Positions 6,566 to 15,776 of a stretch of DNA of 37,181 nt are shown in pieces (positions within the stretch are counted from its first letter, which is position 1; every line of letters starts with the position of its first letter). The stretch comes from a bacterium (GTDB lineage Bacteria; Bacillota; Bacilli; Lactobacillales; Streptococcaceae): contig CAJNDD010000018.1 in NCBI GenBank assembly GCA_905221435.1, positions 1 through 37,181 on the forward strand, given 5' to 3'. The position numbers were made by a program, and so were the translations under genes. Under the pieces are notes generated by a model. It was not told the DNA's origin and did no database searches. It saw only the letters and a program-made list of their open reading frames with translations.

Positions 6566-7462
6566 ATGAAGAAATCAATTTTTAAAGCAAGTTTTGAAGA
6601 GAGTTTAAATTTGGAAGATGATGGGTTTTTACAGTATCAGAAACAAGATTATTATAATAAACTTGGGAAAGCCTTTAAGAAAGGGAGACCTTCCTTTTGG
6701 TTTGGTATTAAAACTTTTATTCTTAGTCTGTTGTTTCCGATAGATTTAAATTTCATGTTCCTTGCTTTTACCCTATCATTGCAAAATTCTGATCCTAAAG
6801 ATTTAAGGTTACCGGTTTCTCAGTATCCTTTGCTAACAGTCGAGCTTTATTTAATTTGCTTGTTAATTTGGTTGTTATTGGTATTAATGGGTAAATTTTT
6901 TAAACGGACGTTTATCCTCCCTTATCGTTATCGCTTTCATTTTATAACTTTTATGATATGGCTTATGTTTGAATTTAATTTGATGGCCATAACAATGAGT
7001 TTACCTATATTAACAATATGGGGGATCTTGGTATTTTTTGGACTTCTAGTATTCTTGGCTTATGTAATGTTAAGAACGGAGCTTAGAAGTTTGAAAAAAC
7101 GAATGTATGGAGAAGTTAAGTCACCTACCTTACAAGATAAAATTGCTAAAGGCATTGCTATTTATGGAGCAGGCGTATTGGGCTTAGCCGTGATTATTAA
7201 TTATATATTAAAAGGCTTTTCTATTAATTTTTCCTCTTCCGTAACTGGTTTTGGCCTCTTTATATGTTGGATTCTGTTAAATATTGCTTTAATCGCTATG
7301 ATTGTATTTATGGAGTTTCCTTTCTTTTTAGAAGGCTATTACAAGTGGAAATACCCTGAAGAATACCGCGAGTGGGAAGGGAAATCCGTGGAAGAGTGGT
7401 ATGGGAAAAAGTCAAAAATGTACCAGACATATGTCAAGAATCAAGGAGACAGTGAAGACTAA
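6566..7462 (+). CDS. Polytopic membrane protein, candidate immunity protein of the orphan cassette
   Basis: 298 aa from ATG 6566, chosen because GGGTG (6555-6559) sits about 6 nt before it; a GTG at 6557, overlapping the toxin stop, would add three residues. A soluble N-terminus of about 40 residues is followed by roughly six hydrophobic segments (about 45-70, 90-110, 120-142, 146-168, 198-218, 228-252) and a charged C-terminus (KYPEEYREWEGKSVEEWYGK). No family recognised. Tight coupling to the orphan toxin frame suggests its cognate immunity protein; retaining immunity without an exportable toxin would protect against siblings carrying the full toxin. Function is inferred from position. Confidence 0.72.
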   Translation: MKKSIFKASFEESLNLEDDGFLQYQKQDYYNKLGKAFKKGRPSFWFGIKTFILSLLFPIDLNFMFLAFTLSLQNSDPKDLRLPVSQYPLLTVELYLICLLIWLLLVLMGKFFKRTFILPYRYRFHFITFMIWLMFEFNLMAITMSLPILTIWGILVFFGLLVFLAYVMLRTELRSLKKRMYGEVKSPTLQDKIAKGIAIYGAGVLGLAVIINYILKGFSINFSSSVTGFGLFICWILLNIALIAMIVFMEFPFFLEGYYKWKYPEEYREWEGKSVEEWYGKKSKMYQTYVKNQGDSED

Positions 7463-7618
7463 GGTTTGCTACAACTGTTTGGTGCTCTAAGTGATAGATA
7501 CTGAATATTTTCTTGACTCCTAAAAGGTAGCCTTTTCACCTAATTTTGTGAGGGAAAATAGTCGTTTCTGAGCACCTTTTTGCCTAGCTATTCCCCTTCT
7601 TGAAAGCGTAAAACAAAC

Positions 7619-7647
7619 TAGTCAGGAAAGTCACTTTGTGGTATAAT
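7619..7647 (+). promoter_or_regulatory. Promoter of the UPF0154 gene
   Basis: Extended -10 TGGTATAAT (TATAAT at 7642-7647) with a weak -35 TAGTCA at 7619-7624, 17-nt spacer, 34 nt before the start codon. It marks the return to core-genome sequence after the type VII island. Confidence 0.65.
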
Positions 7648-7680
7648 ATAGAAGACTCAAAAAGAAACAGGAGAAGAAGA

Positions 7681-7926
7681 ATGGATTTACTTTTAGCAAT
7701 TGTCTTGATTGTGCTAGCTTTTCTAGGAGGAGCTCTTGGAGGTATGTACTTGGCTCGTACGCAAATCGAAAAAAAATATGCTGACAACCCACGTTTGAAC
7801 GCTGACGCAGTTCGTGCTCTCTTGAGTGCAAGTGGCCAAAAACCAAGCGAAGCCAAGGTACAACAAGTTTACCACCAAATCATCCGCCAACAAAAAGCAG
7901 CCCTTGCTAAGAGCAAAAAGAAATAA
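7681..7926 (+). CDS. UPF0154 (YneF-family) small membrane protein
   Basis: 81 aa from ATG 7681, preceded by AGGAG in ACAGGAGAAGAAGA; an in-frame ATG at 7636 lies within the promoter and is rejected. One N-terminal transmembrane helix (residues 3-25, rich in Leu/Gly/Ala) is followed by a conserved cytoplasmic domain ([22 protein letters not shown]) and a Lys-rich tail. This is the standard length and layout of the UPF0154 family, widespread in Firmicutes; its function is unknown. It stands as a single gene between its own promoter and a hairpin at 7934-7959. Confidence 0.85.
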   Translation: MDLLLAIVLIVLAFLGGALGGMYLARTQIEKKYADNPRLNADAVRALLSASGQKPSEAKVQQVYHQIIRQQKAALAKSKKK

Positions 7927-7933
7927 ATAGGAA

Positions 7934-7959
7934 AAGTCTGGGATGAAAGTTCCAGACTT
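7934..7959 (+). terminator. Hairpin downstream of the UPF0154 gene
   Basis: AAGTCTGG (7934-7941) and CCAGACTT (7952-7959) form a perfect 8-bp stem with a 10-nt loop. Only a weak T-rich run follows, so it is a poor intrinsic terminator. Confidence 0.4.
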
Positions 7960-8131
7960 CTCACTATGTTCAATAGTTCTCAAGGATAAGACTTTTTCCT
8001 TGCATTCTATTGATATTTGATTATGATTAAGAGAGAGGCAGTTGCCATTTTATCAAGTTGTCTATCCGTTTATTTAGGACGAGTAATCATGATGAACTAT
8101 CAATCAGAAAAAAGACTAGAAAGAAGACTGT

Positions 8132-8926
8132 ATGGATAATCGACCAATTGGTTTTTTGGATTCGGGTGTCGGTGGCTTAACCGTTGTTCGTGAGCTCATG
8201 CGCCAGCTTCCCCATGAAGAAATCGTCTATATCGGAGATTCGGCACGGGCGCCCTATGGTCCCCGTCCTGCTGAGCAAATCCGTGAATATACTTGGCAGT
8301 TGGTCAACTTTCTCTTGACCAAGGATGTCAAGATGATTGTCATTGCTTGCAACACTGCGACTGCGGTCGTCTGGGAAGAAATCAAGGCCCAACTAGATAT
8401 TCCTGTCCTAGGCGTGATTTTGCCAGGAGCTTCGGCAGCTATCAAGTCCAGTCAAGGTGGGAAAATTGGAGTAATTGGAACCCCTATGACGGTCCAATCA
8501 GACATCTACCGTCAAAAAATCCATGATCTGGATCCGGACTTACAGGTGGAGAGTTTGGCCTGTCCCAAGTTTGCCCCCTTGGTCGAGTCTGGTGCCTTAT
8601 CAACCAGTGTAACCAAGAAAGTCGTTTATGAAACCCTGCGCCCCTTGGTTGGAAAGGTGGATAGCCTGATTTTGGGTTGTACCCATTACCCACTCCTGCG
8701 CCCTATCATCCAAAATGTCATGGGACCAAAGGTTCAGCTCATCGATAGTGGGGCAGAGTGTGTACGGGATATCTCGGTTTTGCTGAACTATTTTGAAATC
8801 AACCGTAGCCGAGATGCGGGACCTCTTCAACATCGTTTTTACACAACAGCCAATAGCCAAAGTTTTGCCCAAATTGGAGCAGAATGGCTGGAAAAAGAGA
8901 TTCATGTGGAGCATGTAACATTATGA
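8132..8926 (+). CDS. murI: Glutamate racemase
   Basis: 264 aa, the usual family length. It interconverts L- and D-glutamate to supply D-Glu for peptidoglycan. The N-terminal [13 protein letters not shown] and GDSARAPYG motifs and the two catalytic cysteines, C73 in ACNTATA and C183 in GCTHYPLL, are all present. First gene of a nine-gene, closely packed operon: its stop overlaps the next start (ATGA at 8923-8926). The ribosome site before ATG 8132 is weak (AGAAAGAAG). In pneumococci the same gene heads the same group. Confidence 0.96.
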   Translation: MDNRPIGFLDSGVGGLTVVRELMRQLPHEEIVYIGDSARAPYGPRPAEQIREYTWQLVNFLLTKDVKMIVIACNTATAVVWEEIKAQLDIPVLGVILPGASAAIKSSQGGKIGVIGTPMTVQSDIYRQKIHDLDPDLQVESLACPKFAPLVESGALSTSVTKKVVYETLRPLVGKVDSLILGCTHYPLLRPIIQNVMGPKVQLIDSGAECVRDISVLLNYFEINRSRDAGPLQHRFYTTANSQSFAQIGAEWLEKEIHVEHVTL

Positions 8927-9894
8927 CAAACAAAATTTATGAATACAAGGATGACCAGGACTGGTATGTCGGTGTCTGGGATGTCTATGGAGGCATCTAT
9001 AGCCTTATCAAAGATCCTCTCGAGCTTGATTTTATGGATTTAGCGCGGATTTTTCGTGACGAGGAAAATGGCTTTCCGATTACGATCACGGTGATGCGCT
9101 GGTCTTCTAACTTCCGTCTGCTCTCCTTTGTCGTTGAGATTTTAAATGCCCAAGCAGGTCGCAATCTAGAAGTCATCCAACGTCAGGGAGCTCTGCTCTT
9201 GGTTGAAAATGGACAGCTTTTGCATGTAGAATTGCCTAAAGAAGGAGTCAATGTTCAAAACTTCTTTGAGACAAACAAGGTCAGAGAAACCTTGCTCATT
9301 GCGACTCGTAACGAGGGCAAGACCAAGGAATTTCGAGCTATCTTTGACAAGTTAGGCTACGATGTGGAAAATCTCAATGACTATCCAGATCTGCCTGAAG
9401 TAGCTGAAACAGGCATGACCTTTGAAGAAAATGCCCGCCTGAAGGCAGAAACTATTTCCCAATTAACAGGCAAGATGGTGTTGGCAGATGACTCAGGTCT
9501 TAAAGTCGATGTCCTCGGTGGCTTGCCAGGTGTTTGGTCAGCTCGTTTTGCAGGTGTAGGAGCAACCGACCGAGAAAACAATGCTAAGCTCTTGCACGAA
9601 TTGGCCATGGTATTTGATCTCAAGGACCGTTCGGCTCAGTTCCATACGACCCTAGTTGTAGCTAGTCCAAACAAGGAAAGTTTGGTTGTCGAAGCTGACT
9701 GGCCGGGCTACATTAACTTTGAACCCAAGGGTGAAAATGGCTTTGGTTATGATCCCCTCTTCCTTGTAGGAGAGACAGGCAAATCCTCAGCTGAATTAAC
9801 CCTGGAAGAAAAAAATAGCCAATCCCACCGTGCCTTAGCCGTTAAGAAACTTTTGGAGGTATTTCCATCATGGCAAAGCAAACCATCATTGTAA
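8923..9894 (+). CDS. RdgB/HAM1-type XTP/dITP diphosphatase with streptococcal N-terminal extension
   Basis: 323 aa from ATG 8923, overlapping the murI stop by 4 bp; an upstream in-frame ATG at 8884 lies inside murI and is rejected. The C-terminal ~200 residues are a non-canonical purine NTP pyrophosphatase that hydrolyses XTP, dITP and related nucleotides to monophosphates to prevent misincorporation. Motifs: [32 protein letters not shown] and [11 protein letters not shown], then SHRALA near the end. The first ~120 residues (from [20 protein letters not shown]) are an added domain of unknown role that I recall as usual in the pneumococcal orthologue. It overlaps the next gene by 25 bp. Confidence 0.93.
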   Translation: MTNKIYEYKDDQDWYVGVWDVYGGIYSLIKDPLELDFMDLARIFRDEENGFPITITVMRWSSNFRLLSFVVEILNAQAGRNLEVIQRQGALLLVENGQLLHVELPKEGVNVQNFFETNKVRETLLIATRNEGKTKEFRAIFDKLGYDVENLNDYPDLPEVAETGMTFEENARLKAETISQLTGKMVLADDSGLKVDVLGGLPGVWSARFAGVGATDRENNAKLLHELAMVFDLKDRSAQFHTTLVVASPNKESLVVEADWPGYINFEPKGENGFGYDPLFLVGETGKSSAELTLEEKNSQSHRALAVKKLLEVFPSWQSKPSL

Positions 9895-10391
9895 TGAGTG
9901 ACTCCCACGGAGATAGCTTGATTGTCGAAGAAATTCGTGACCGCTATCTAGGTAAAGTTGATGCCATTTTTCACGATGGTGACTCAGAACTCCGTCCAGA
10001 CTCTCCGCTCTGGGAAGGCATCCATGTCGTCAAAGGAAATATGGACTTTTATGCTGGCTACCCAGAGCGTTTGGTGACTCAACTTGGTCCGACCAAGATC
10101 ATCCAGACCCATGGACACTTGTTTGACATCAATTTCAACTTTCAAAAGTTGGACTACTGGGCTCAGGAAGAAGATGCCGATATTTGCCTCTATGGTCACT
10201 TGCATGTACCAAATGCTTGGATGGAAGGCAAAACGCTCTTTTTAAATCCAGGTTCCATCAGCCAACCACGAGGAACCATCAGAGAATGCCTCTATGCCCG
10301 TGTAGAGATTGATGACAGCTATTTTAAAGTAGACTTTTTGACACGTGATCATGAGGTTTATCCAGGTCTGTCCAAGGAGTTTGCTCGATGA
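9870..10391 (+). CDS. YfcE/MJ0936-family metallophosphoesterase
   Basis: 173 aa with the full calcineurin-like metal-binding set: D11-S-H13, D36/D38 in HDGD, GNMD (56-59), THGH (80-83) and GHLH (109-112). Family members are Mn-dependent phosphodiesterases; the physiological substrate is not known here. The start is supported by GGAGG in TTTTGGAGGTATT, inside the end of the RdgB gene. Its stop overlaps the next gene's ATG (ATGA, 10388-10391). Length is normal. Confidence 0.92.
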   Translation: MAKQTIIVMSDSHGDSLIVEEIRDRYLGKVDAIFHDGDSELRPDSPLWEGIHVVKGNMDFYAGYPERLVTQLGPTKIIQTHGHLFDINFNFQKLDYWAQEEDADICLYGHLHVPNAWMEGKTLFLNPGSISQPRGTIRECLYARVEIDDSYFKVDFLTRDHEVYPGLSKEFAR

Positions 10392-10849
10392 TTGCCAAGG
10401 AATTTGAAGCATTTTTATTGGAGCAGGAAGAGACTTTTCTTACTCCTGCTGAGAATCTAGCAGCTTTGATTGATACCCATAACGCTGATCATGCGATTTT
10501 AGTGTTGAGCCAAATCACTTATACCCGTATCCCTGTTGTGACCTTTGACAAACGCTTTGTCGGAACCATTGGTCTGAGAGACATTTTGGCTTATCAAATG
10601 GAGCAAGGTTTGACAGATGAACAAATGGCAAAGACAGATATCGTCAATATGACCAAAACGGATGTGGCAGTTGTCGCTCCAGACTATAACATCACAGAGG
10701 TTCTCCATAAACTGGTAGATGAACCCTTCTTGCCAGTGGTAGATGATGAAGGAATTTTCCAAGGAATCATCACGCGCAAGTCTATCCTCAAGGCTGTCAA
10801 TGCTCTCTTACATGACTTTAGTAAGGAATATGAGATTCGATGCAAATGA
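10388..10849 (+). CDS. cbpB: CBS-domain protein, probable c-di-AMP receptor CbpB/DarB
   Basis: 153 aa made almost entirely of two CBS motifs (about 12-70 and 78-140: LAALIDTHNADHAILVLS, then TDVAVVAPDYNITEVLHKL). Stand-alone CBS-pair proteins in this operon position match CbpB (DarB in Bacillus), which binds cyclic di-AMP. In its free form it acts on the (p)ppGpp synthetase Rel, as shown in Bacillus and Listeria; transfer of that role to this protein is inference. Starts and ends with 4-bp ATGA overlaps, indicating translational coupling. Confidence 0.82.
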   Translation: MIAKEFEAFLLEQEETFLTPAENLAALIDTHNADHAILVLSQITYTRIPVVTFDKRFVGTIGLRDILAYQMEQGLTDEQMAKTDIVNMTKTDVAVVAPDYNITEVLHKLVDEPFLPVVDDEGIFQGIITRKSILKAVNALLHDFSKEYEIRCK

Positions 10850-11580
10850 GAGATAGGATTTCAGCCTTTTTAGAGGAAAAACAGGGCTTGTCTGCCAATT
10901 CCAAGCAGTCCTATAAGTATGATCTGGAGCAATTTTTAGACATTGTGGGTGAGCGGATTTCTGAGACCAGTCTTAAGATTTACCAAGCTCAGCTAGCCAA
11001 CCTAAAAATCAGCGCCCAGAAGCGAAAACTTTCGGCCTGTAACCAATTTCTCTACTTTCTCTATCGAAAAGGAGAAGTGGACAGTTTTTACCGTCTGGAA
11101 TTAGTCAAGCAAGCTGAAAAGAAGACTGAAAAACCAGAGATTCTAGACCTAGACTCTTTTTGGCAGGAAAGTAATTATCCAGAAGGACGCTTGCTGGCGC
11201 TTCTTATCTTGGAAATAGGGCTCTTGCCAAGTGAGATTTTAGCCCTTAAGGTTGCAGATATCAATCTGGATTTTCAGGTGTTGCGAATTAACAAGACTTC
11301 CCAACAGAGGATTGTCACCATACCTACGACCTTGATTCCAGAGCTAGAACCCTTGATGGGACAGACCTATCTCTTTGAAAGGGGAGGGAAAGCCTATTCT
11401 CGTCAGTGGGCCTTTCGTCAGCTAGAGTCCTTTGTCAAGGAGAAAGGTTTCCCAACCTTATCTGCCCAAGCCTTGCGTGAACAGTTCATTCTAAGACAAA
11501 TAGAAAAGAAGGTCGATTTGTACGAAATTGCAAAAAAATTAGGATTAAAAACAGTCCTGACCTTAGAAAAATATAGATAA
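10846..11580 (+). CDS. XerD-like tyrosine recombinase homologue with degenerate active site
   Basis: 244 aa from ATG 10846 (ATGA overlap with the CBS gene); an ATG two codons upstream is possible. An N-terminal SAM-like core-binding domain (1-~85) is followed by a reduced catalytic domain. Aligned by eye to XerD, the first catalytic Arg (GLRxSE) is Leu127 in GLLPSE, the His of HxLR is Gln208 in QALR, and the His of LGH is Leu234 in LGL. Arg211 and the Tyr (Y243 in EKYR) remain. Streptococci use XerS at dif, and this family is regarded as not resolving dif. Its conserved place beside scpAB hints at a chromosome-related, non-recombinase role. It shares one base with scpA (TAATG). Confidence 0.9.
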   Translation: MRDRISAFLEEKQGLSANSKQSYKYDLEQFLDIVGERISETSLKIYQAQLANLKISAQKRKLSACNQFLYFLYRKGEVDSFYRLELVKQAEKKTEKPEILDLDSFWQESNYPEGRLLALLILEIGLLPSEILALKVADINLDFQVLRINKTSQQRIVTIPTTLIPELEPLMGQTYLFERGGKAYSRQWAFRQLESFVKEKGFPTLSAQALREQFILRQIEKKVDLYEIAKKLGLKTVLTLEKYR

Positions 11581-12308
11581 TGGATATTAAATTAAAAGAT
11601 TTTGAAGGGCCCTTGGATCTGCTCTTGCACCTGGTTTCTAAGTACCAGATGGATATTTACGATGTGCCCATTACGGAAGTTATCGAACAGTATCTAGCCT
11701 ATGTCTCAACTCTGCAGGCCATGCGTCTGGAAGTGACGGGCGAGTATATGGTCATGGCTAGTCAGCTGATGCTGATTAAGAGTCGCAAGCTCTTGCCAAA
11801 GGTAGCAGAAGTTACAGACTTGGAGGATGACCTGGAGCAGGATCTTCTCTCTCAAATCGAAGAATACCGCAAGTTCAAGCTCTTGGGTGAGCACTTGGAG
11901 GCTAAGCACCAAGAACGGGCCCAGTACTATTCCAAAGCACCAACAGAGTTGATTTACGAAGATGCGGAACTTGTACATGACAAGACGACCATTGATCTCT
12001 TTTTGGCTTTTTCAAATATCCTAGTCAAGAAAAAAGAGGAGTTCGCACAGAATCACACGACCATCTTGCGGGATGAGTATAAGATTGAGGACATGATGGT
12101 CATCGTAAAAGAGTCTTTGTCTGGACGAGACCAGTTGCGCTTGCAGGATTTGTTCAAGGAAGCCCAGAATATCCAAGAGGTTATTACCCTCTTTTTGGCA
12201 ACCCTAGAGTTAATCAAAACCCAGGAGCTGGTCCTAGTGCAAGAGGAGAGTTTCGGAGATATCTATCTCATGGAAAAGAAGGAAGAAAGTCAAGAGGCAC
12301 AAAGCTAG
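11580..12308 (+). CDS. scpA: Segregation and condensation protein ScpA (kleisin)
   Basis: 242 aa. The N-terminal [31 protein letters not shown] is the hallmark of ScpA. It bridges the two SMC heads and, with ScpB, forms the bacterial condensin that compacts and segregates the origin region. The C-terminal winged-helix region (about 165-235) binds the other SMC head. The start overlaps the preceding stop by one base; scpB follows after 18 bp. Confidence 0.96.
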   Translation: MDIKLKDFEGPLDLLLHLVSKYQMDIYDVPITEVIEQYLAYVSTLQAMRLEVTGEYMVMASQLMLIKSRKLLPKVAEVTDLEDDLEQDLLSQIEEYRKFKLLGEHLEAKHQERAQYYSKAPTELIYEDAELVHDKTTIDLFLAFSNILVKKKEEFAQNHTTILRDEYKIEDMMVIVKESLSGRDQLRLQDLFKEAQNIQEVITLFLATLELIKTQELVLVQEESFGDIYLMEKKEESQEAQS

Positions 12309-12326
12309 ACTTGATAGAGAGGAAAG

Positions 12327-12896
12327 ATGAGTACTTTAGCAGAAATAGAAGCGCTCTTGTTTGTAGTAGGTGAAGATGGGATTCGAGTCCGTCAGTTGGC
12401 TGAACTCCTCTCTCTGCCACCGACAGGCATCCAGCAGAGTTTAGAAAAATTAGTCCATAAGTATGAAAAAGACCCAGATTCTAGTTTGTCTCTGATTGAG
12501 ACAGGTGGTGCTTATAGATTGGTGACCAAGCCTCAGTTTTCAGAAATTTTGAAGGAATATTCCAAGACGCCTATTAACCAGAGCTTGTCTCGGGCTGCCC
12601 TTGAGACCTTGTCCATCATTGCCTACAAGCAGCCGATTACGCGGATAGAAATTGATGCTATCCGTGGGGTCAATTCGAGTGGGGCCTTGGCAAAGTTGCA
12701 GGCCTTTGACTTGATACGAGAAGACGGAAAAAAAGAAGTTTTGGGTCGCCCCAATCTCTATGTGACTACGGATTATTTCCTAGATTACATGGGGATTAAC
12801 CATTTGGAAGAACTGCCAGTGATTGATGAGCTTGAGATTCAAGCCCAAGAAAGCCAATTATTTGGTGAAAGGATAGAAGAAGATGAGAATCAATAA
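12327..12896 (+). CDS. scpB: Segregation and condensation protein ScpB
   Basis: 189 aa, two winged-helix domains. [28 protein letters not shown] and the conserved [31 protein letters not shown] block identify it. It dimerises and binds the middle of ScpA in the SMC-ScpAB condensin. AGAGGAAAG precedes the ATG closely. The acidic C-terminal tail (after about 165) overlaps rluB by 14 bp. Confidence 0.96.
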   Translation: MSTLAEIEALLFVVGEDGIRVRQLAELLSLPPTGIQQSLEKLVHKYEKDPDSSLSLIETGGAYRLVTKPQFSEILKEYSKTPINQSLSRAALETLSIIAYKQPITRIEIDAIRGVNSSGALAKLQAFDLIREDGKKEVLGRPNLYVTTDYFLDYMGINHLEELPVIDELEIQAQESQLFGERIEEDENQ

Positions 12897-13605
12897 ATAT
12901 ATTGCCCACGCAGGTGTGGCCAGTAGGAGAAAAGCAGAAGAGTTGATTAAGCAAGGCTTGGTGACGGTTAACGGCCAAGTGGTACGTGAACTCGCGACGA
13001 CTATCAAGTCTGGCGATAAGGTCGAAGTTGAAGGTCAACCCATCTACAACGAAGAAAAGGTTTACTATCTGCTAAACAAACCGCGCGGTGTGATTTCCAG
13101 TGTGACAGATGACAAGGGCCGCAAGACTGTTGTCGACCTCTTGCCAAATGTCAAAGAACGCATTTACCCTGTTGGACGTTTGGACTGGGATACATCAGGT
13201 GTCTTGATTTTGACCAATGATGGTGATTTTACGGATGAGATGATTCACCCCCGTAATGAGATTGACAAGGTCTATGTCGCGCGTGTTAAAGGTGTGGCCA
13301 ACAAAGAAAATCTCCGTCCCTTGACCCGTGGACTTGAGATTGATGGCAAGAAAACCAAGCCAGCTGTTTATGAAATTCTCAAAGTGGATCCAGTTAAAAA
13401 TCGCTCTGTGGTACAGTTGACCATTCATGAAGGGCGTAACCATCAGGTTAAAAAGATGTTTGAAGCCGTCGGTCTTCAAGTGGATAAGTTGTCTCGGACA
13501 CGTTTTGGACACTTAGACTTGACTGGTCTTCGTCCGGGAGAATCCCGTCGCCTTAATAAAAAAGAAATCAGCCAACTACACACCATGGCTGTAACCAAGA
13601 AATAA
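12883..13605 (+). CDS. rluB: Ribosomal large subunit pseudouridine synthase B-type
   Basis: 240 aa. An N-terminal S4 RNA-binding domain (1-~55, [22 protein letters not shown]) precedes an RsuA/RluB catalytic domain with [18 protein letters not shown]101 in GRLD is the expected catalytic aspartate. Members make pseudouridine in domain V of 23S rRNA. The start lies within scpB (14-bp overlap) after GAAGAAGATGAG-type weak pairing; the stop overlaps yidD by one base. Confidence 0.94.
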   Translation: MRINKYIAHAGVASRRKAEELIKQGLVTVNGQVVRELATTIKSGDKVEVEGQPIYNEEKVYYLLNKPRGVISSVTDDKGRKTVVDLLPNVKERIYPVGRLDWDTSGVLILTNDGDFTDEMIHPRNEIDKVYVARVKGVANKENLRPLTRGLEIDGKKTKPAVYEILKVDPVKNRSVVQLTIHEGRNHQVKKMFEAVGLQVDKLSRTRFGHLDLTGLRPGESRRLNKKEISQLHTMAVTKK

Positions 13606-13847
13606 TGAAACGAATCTTAATAGCGCTAGTACGCTTTTACCAACGTTTTATCTCACCAGCCTTTCCACCTTCTTGTCGCTTTGAGCCAACTTGTTCCAAC
13701 TACATGATTCAGGCTATTGAAAAACATGGCTTCAAGGGTGTTCTGATGGGCTTGGCTCGAATTTTACGATGCCATCCTTGGTCGAAAATAGGAAAAGATC
13801 CTGTCCCAGACCACTTTTCCCTCAAACGAAATCAAGAAGAAAAATGA
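13605..13847 (+). CDS. yidD: Membrane protein insertion efficiency factor YidD
   Basis: 80 aa with the family core [26 protein letters not shown] and [10 protein letters not shown]. The conserved cysteines (CRFxPTC and RCHP) are in place, and an amphipathic N-terminal helix is expected to lie on the inner membrane face. YidD assists YidC-dependent insertion. Last gene of the murI operon; a strong terminator follows at 13879-13924. Confidence 0.95.
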   Translation: MKRILIALVRFYQRFISPAFPPSCRFEPTCSNYMIQAIEKHGFKGVLMGLARILRCHPWSKIGKDPVPDHFSLKRNQEEK

Positions 13848-13878
13848 GGCTGGGCAAAAAGATTTTAATAAAATGATA

Positions 13879-13924
13879 AAAACGCATCTTATCAGGCTTG
13901 AGTGAGCTTGATAGGATGCGTTTT
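13879..13924. terminator. Bidirectional terminator between yidD and piuA
   Basis: AAAACGCATC (13879-13888) pairs with GATGCGTTTT (13915-13924); the arms extend inward through TATCA/TGATA. A-rich on one side and T-rich on the other, it can stop both the murI operon and the convergent piu operon. Confidence 0.85.
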
Positions 13925-13954
13925 ATAATGTAATGATTTTACTTAAATTGAGTA

Positions 13955-14926
13955 TTATTTCAAAGCTTTTTGAGCGTCTTCAATCATGAGTTTAGTTGAT
14001 TCAAGACCGCCTCCGCTTAGATACCAGAGGTCTGGTGTTAGTTGGATAATCTTGCCATTTTTAGCGGCAGGAGTTTCAGCGATGAGGGCATTTTCTAGGA
14101 CGCCATCGTTGCTAGAGTTGTCCCCACCAATGGCAAGGGTACGGTTGATGACAAAGAGGATGTCAGGATTGATTTCTTTGACACTTTCAAAGCTGACTTC
14201 CTGTCCGTGGCGAGAGTCTTCAAATTGAGTATCAGTTGGCTTGAATTTCAAGGTTTGATACAAGAAAGAGAAACGAGATTGGGCACCAAAGGCTGCCATT
14301 TTTCCTTCGTTTAGAAGGATAGCAAGGGCTTTTTTGTCAGAACTTTCATTCTTAGTAGCGACTTCTTGGATACTCTTATCTAGGTTGGCCAATTCTTCCT
14401 TGGCTTTCTGTGTACCAGTTTCGCCAAAGGCGCTTGCTAGGGATTCGATGTTGGTCTTGGTAGAAGTCCAGTAGTCTTCTTTTCCTGTTTCAAAGAGGAC
14501 GGTTGGAGCGATTTCTTTGAATTTGTCTACGAATTTTTGCGTACGTGGTGAAGCAAAAATCAAATCCGGCTCAAGAGCAGCAATGGCTTCTAGGTCTGGT
14601 TCAACCATGGAACCCACATTGTTGACATTTCCTGCAAGATCTTTTAGGTAGGTCGGAACAGTTTTTGTAGGCATTCCGACGATATTCTTTTCAAAACCTA
14701 AAGCGCGAATAGTATCCGCAGCACCGAGGTCAAAGGTCACAATCTTTTCAGGAACCTTTGAAAGTTTGACCTCATCTAGTGAACTTTTAATGGTTATCTC
14801 TGTTGGAGCAGAGCTACTTGTCTCTGTCTGGCTAGTGCTTGAGTTTGTATTTGTACTACATGCACCAAGTAAGAGCAAGAAGCTGGCAGCTAGGGCAGTG
14901 AGATAAAGTTTAAGGGATGTTTTCAT
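13955..14926 (-). CDS. piuA: Iron-compound ABC transporter substrate-binding lipoprotein PiuA
   Basis: 323 aa. A lipoprotein signal with lipobox LLGAC (Cys23) is followed by a Ser/Thr linker and a class III (FecB/BtuF-like) binding fold: VTFDLGAADTIRALG, VEPDLEAIAALEPDLIFASPR. It captures ferric complexes (catecholate or siderophore-like; PiuA of pneumococcus binds such ligands) for PiuBC/PiuD. AAAAAGGAG precedes the start. It is the last gene of the operon, 97 bp behind the ATPase gene, with a hairpin in between. Convergent with yidD. Confidence 0.9.
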   Translation of the reverse strand: MKTSLKLYLTALAASFLLLLGACSTNTNSSTSQTETSSSAPTEITIKSSLDEVKLSKVPEKIVTFDLGAADTIRALGFEKNIVGMPTKTVPTYLKDLAGNVNNVGSMVEPDLEAIAALEPDLIFASPRTQKFVDKFKEIAPTVLFETGKEDYWTSTKTNIESLASAFGETGTQKAKEELANLDKSIQEVATKNESSDKKALAILLNEGKMAAFGAQSRFSFLYQTLKFKPTDTQFEDSRHGQEVSFESVKEINPDILFVINRTLAIGGDNSSNDGVLENALIAETPAAKNGKIIQLTPDLWYLSGGGLESTKLMIEDAQKALK

Positions 14927-14963
14927 GATTTCTCCTTTTTAAAATATAGTAACGATGTAGGGG

Positions 14964-14992
14964 TCTCTTAGATAGGTTTGTTAGCTAAGAGA
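14964..14992 (-). promoter_or_regulatory. Intercistronic hairpin between piuD and piuA
   Basis: TCTCTTAG (14964-14971) and CTAAGAGA (14985-14992) form an 8-bp stem with a 13-nt loop in the only sizeable gap of the operon. It could stabilise or process the piuA message so that the binding protein is made in excess. No T-run, so not a terminator. Confidence 0.35.
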
Positions 14993-15023
14993 TAGAGAGT
15001 TCTCTAACATGAGTTCAGAATAG

Positions 15024-15776
15024 CTAGCTATAGATACAGATCTTTTTGCCATTGATATCAGCCAGCGTAATGGGGATCCCATAGAGTTGACTGAGCAGGC
15101 CAGCCTGCATGATTTGAGCAGTCGTTCCCTTGCAAAAGACTTGACCGTCCTTGAAGGCAACAATTTCATCCGCATATTGGCTAGCCATGTTGATATCGTG
15201 TAGGACGATGATAATGGTTTTGCCAAGTTCCTCCACCAGTCGCCGAAGGATCTGCATCATGCTGACGCTTTGCTTGATATCGAGATTGTTAAGCGGTTCG
15301 TCCAGCAAGATAAAGTCTGTATCTTGGGCCAGTACCATAGCGATAAAGACACGTTGGAGCTGTCCGCCAGACAGACTATCGATGTAGCGGTCTTTTAAGT
15401 TGGTCAGTTCCAGATAGTCCAGAGTTTCTCGGATTTTTTCCCAGTCCTCTGCCTTCAGTCGACCACGACTATAGGGAAAACGTCCAAAGCTGACCAGTTC
15501 TTCAACGGTCAATTTGGCTTGGTAATTGATCTTCTGCTTTAGGATAGTCAGTTCTTTGGCCAGTTCTTGCGAATTCCAGCTCTCGATTTCACGACCTTTG
15601 ATACTGAGAATTCCCTGATCCTTCTTGGTCAGTCTGCTCATGATGGAGAGAAGAGTTGATTTTCCAGCACCATTTGGACCAATGAAGGCTGTCAGTTTCT
15701 GAGTACTGACTTCAAGGGAAATGTCTTGCAAAATATCCTGTTTTTGAATGGATTTGTCAATGTTTTCCAGTTTCAC
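15024..15776 (-). CDS. piuD: Iron ABC transporter ATP-binding protein PiuD
   Basis: 250 aa ABC ATPase of the FecE type. Walker A GPNGAGKS (33-40), signature LSGGQ (135-139), Walker B FILLDE (155-160), D-loop and switch His193 (VLHDI) are all present. It drives import through PiuB/PiuC. The start overlaps the piuC stop by 4 bp (ATGA on the minus strand). Confidence 0.92.
   Translation of the reverse strand: MKLENIDKSIQKQDILQDISLEVSTQKLTAFIGPNGAGKSTLLSIMSRLTKKDQGILSIKGREIESWNSQELAKELTILKQKINYQAKLTVEELVSFGRFPYSRGRLKAEDWEKIRETLDYLELTNLKDRYIDSLSGGQLQRVFIAMVLAQDTDFILLDEPLNNLDIKQSVSMMQILRRLVEELGKTIIIVLHDINMASQYADEIVAFKDGQVFCKGTTAQIMQAGLLSQLYGIPITLADINGKKICIYS

Noticed and set aside
7522..7536. AAAAGG-TAG-CCTTTT hairpin after the type VII island
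   Set aside because: Six pairs with a 3-nt loop and no T-run; too weak to call a terminator.
7600..7615. cre-like TTGAAAGCGTAAAACA before the UPF0154 gene
   Set aside because: The left half fits the CcpA consensus but the right half is displaced by one base, giving two mismatches; no catabolic gene follows.
8884..8922. Longer start for the RdgB/HAM1 protein
   Set aside because: It would overlap murI in another frame by 43 bp with no ribosome site; ATG 8923 gives the coupled ATGA arrangement.
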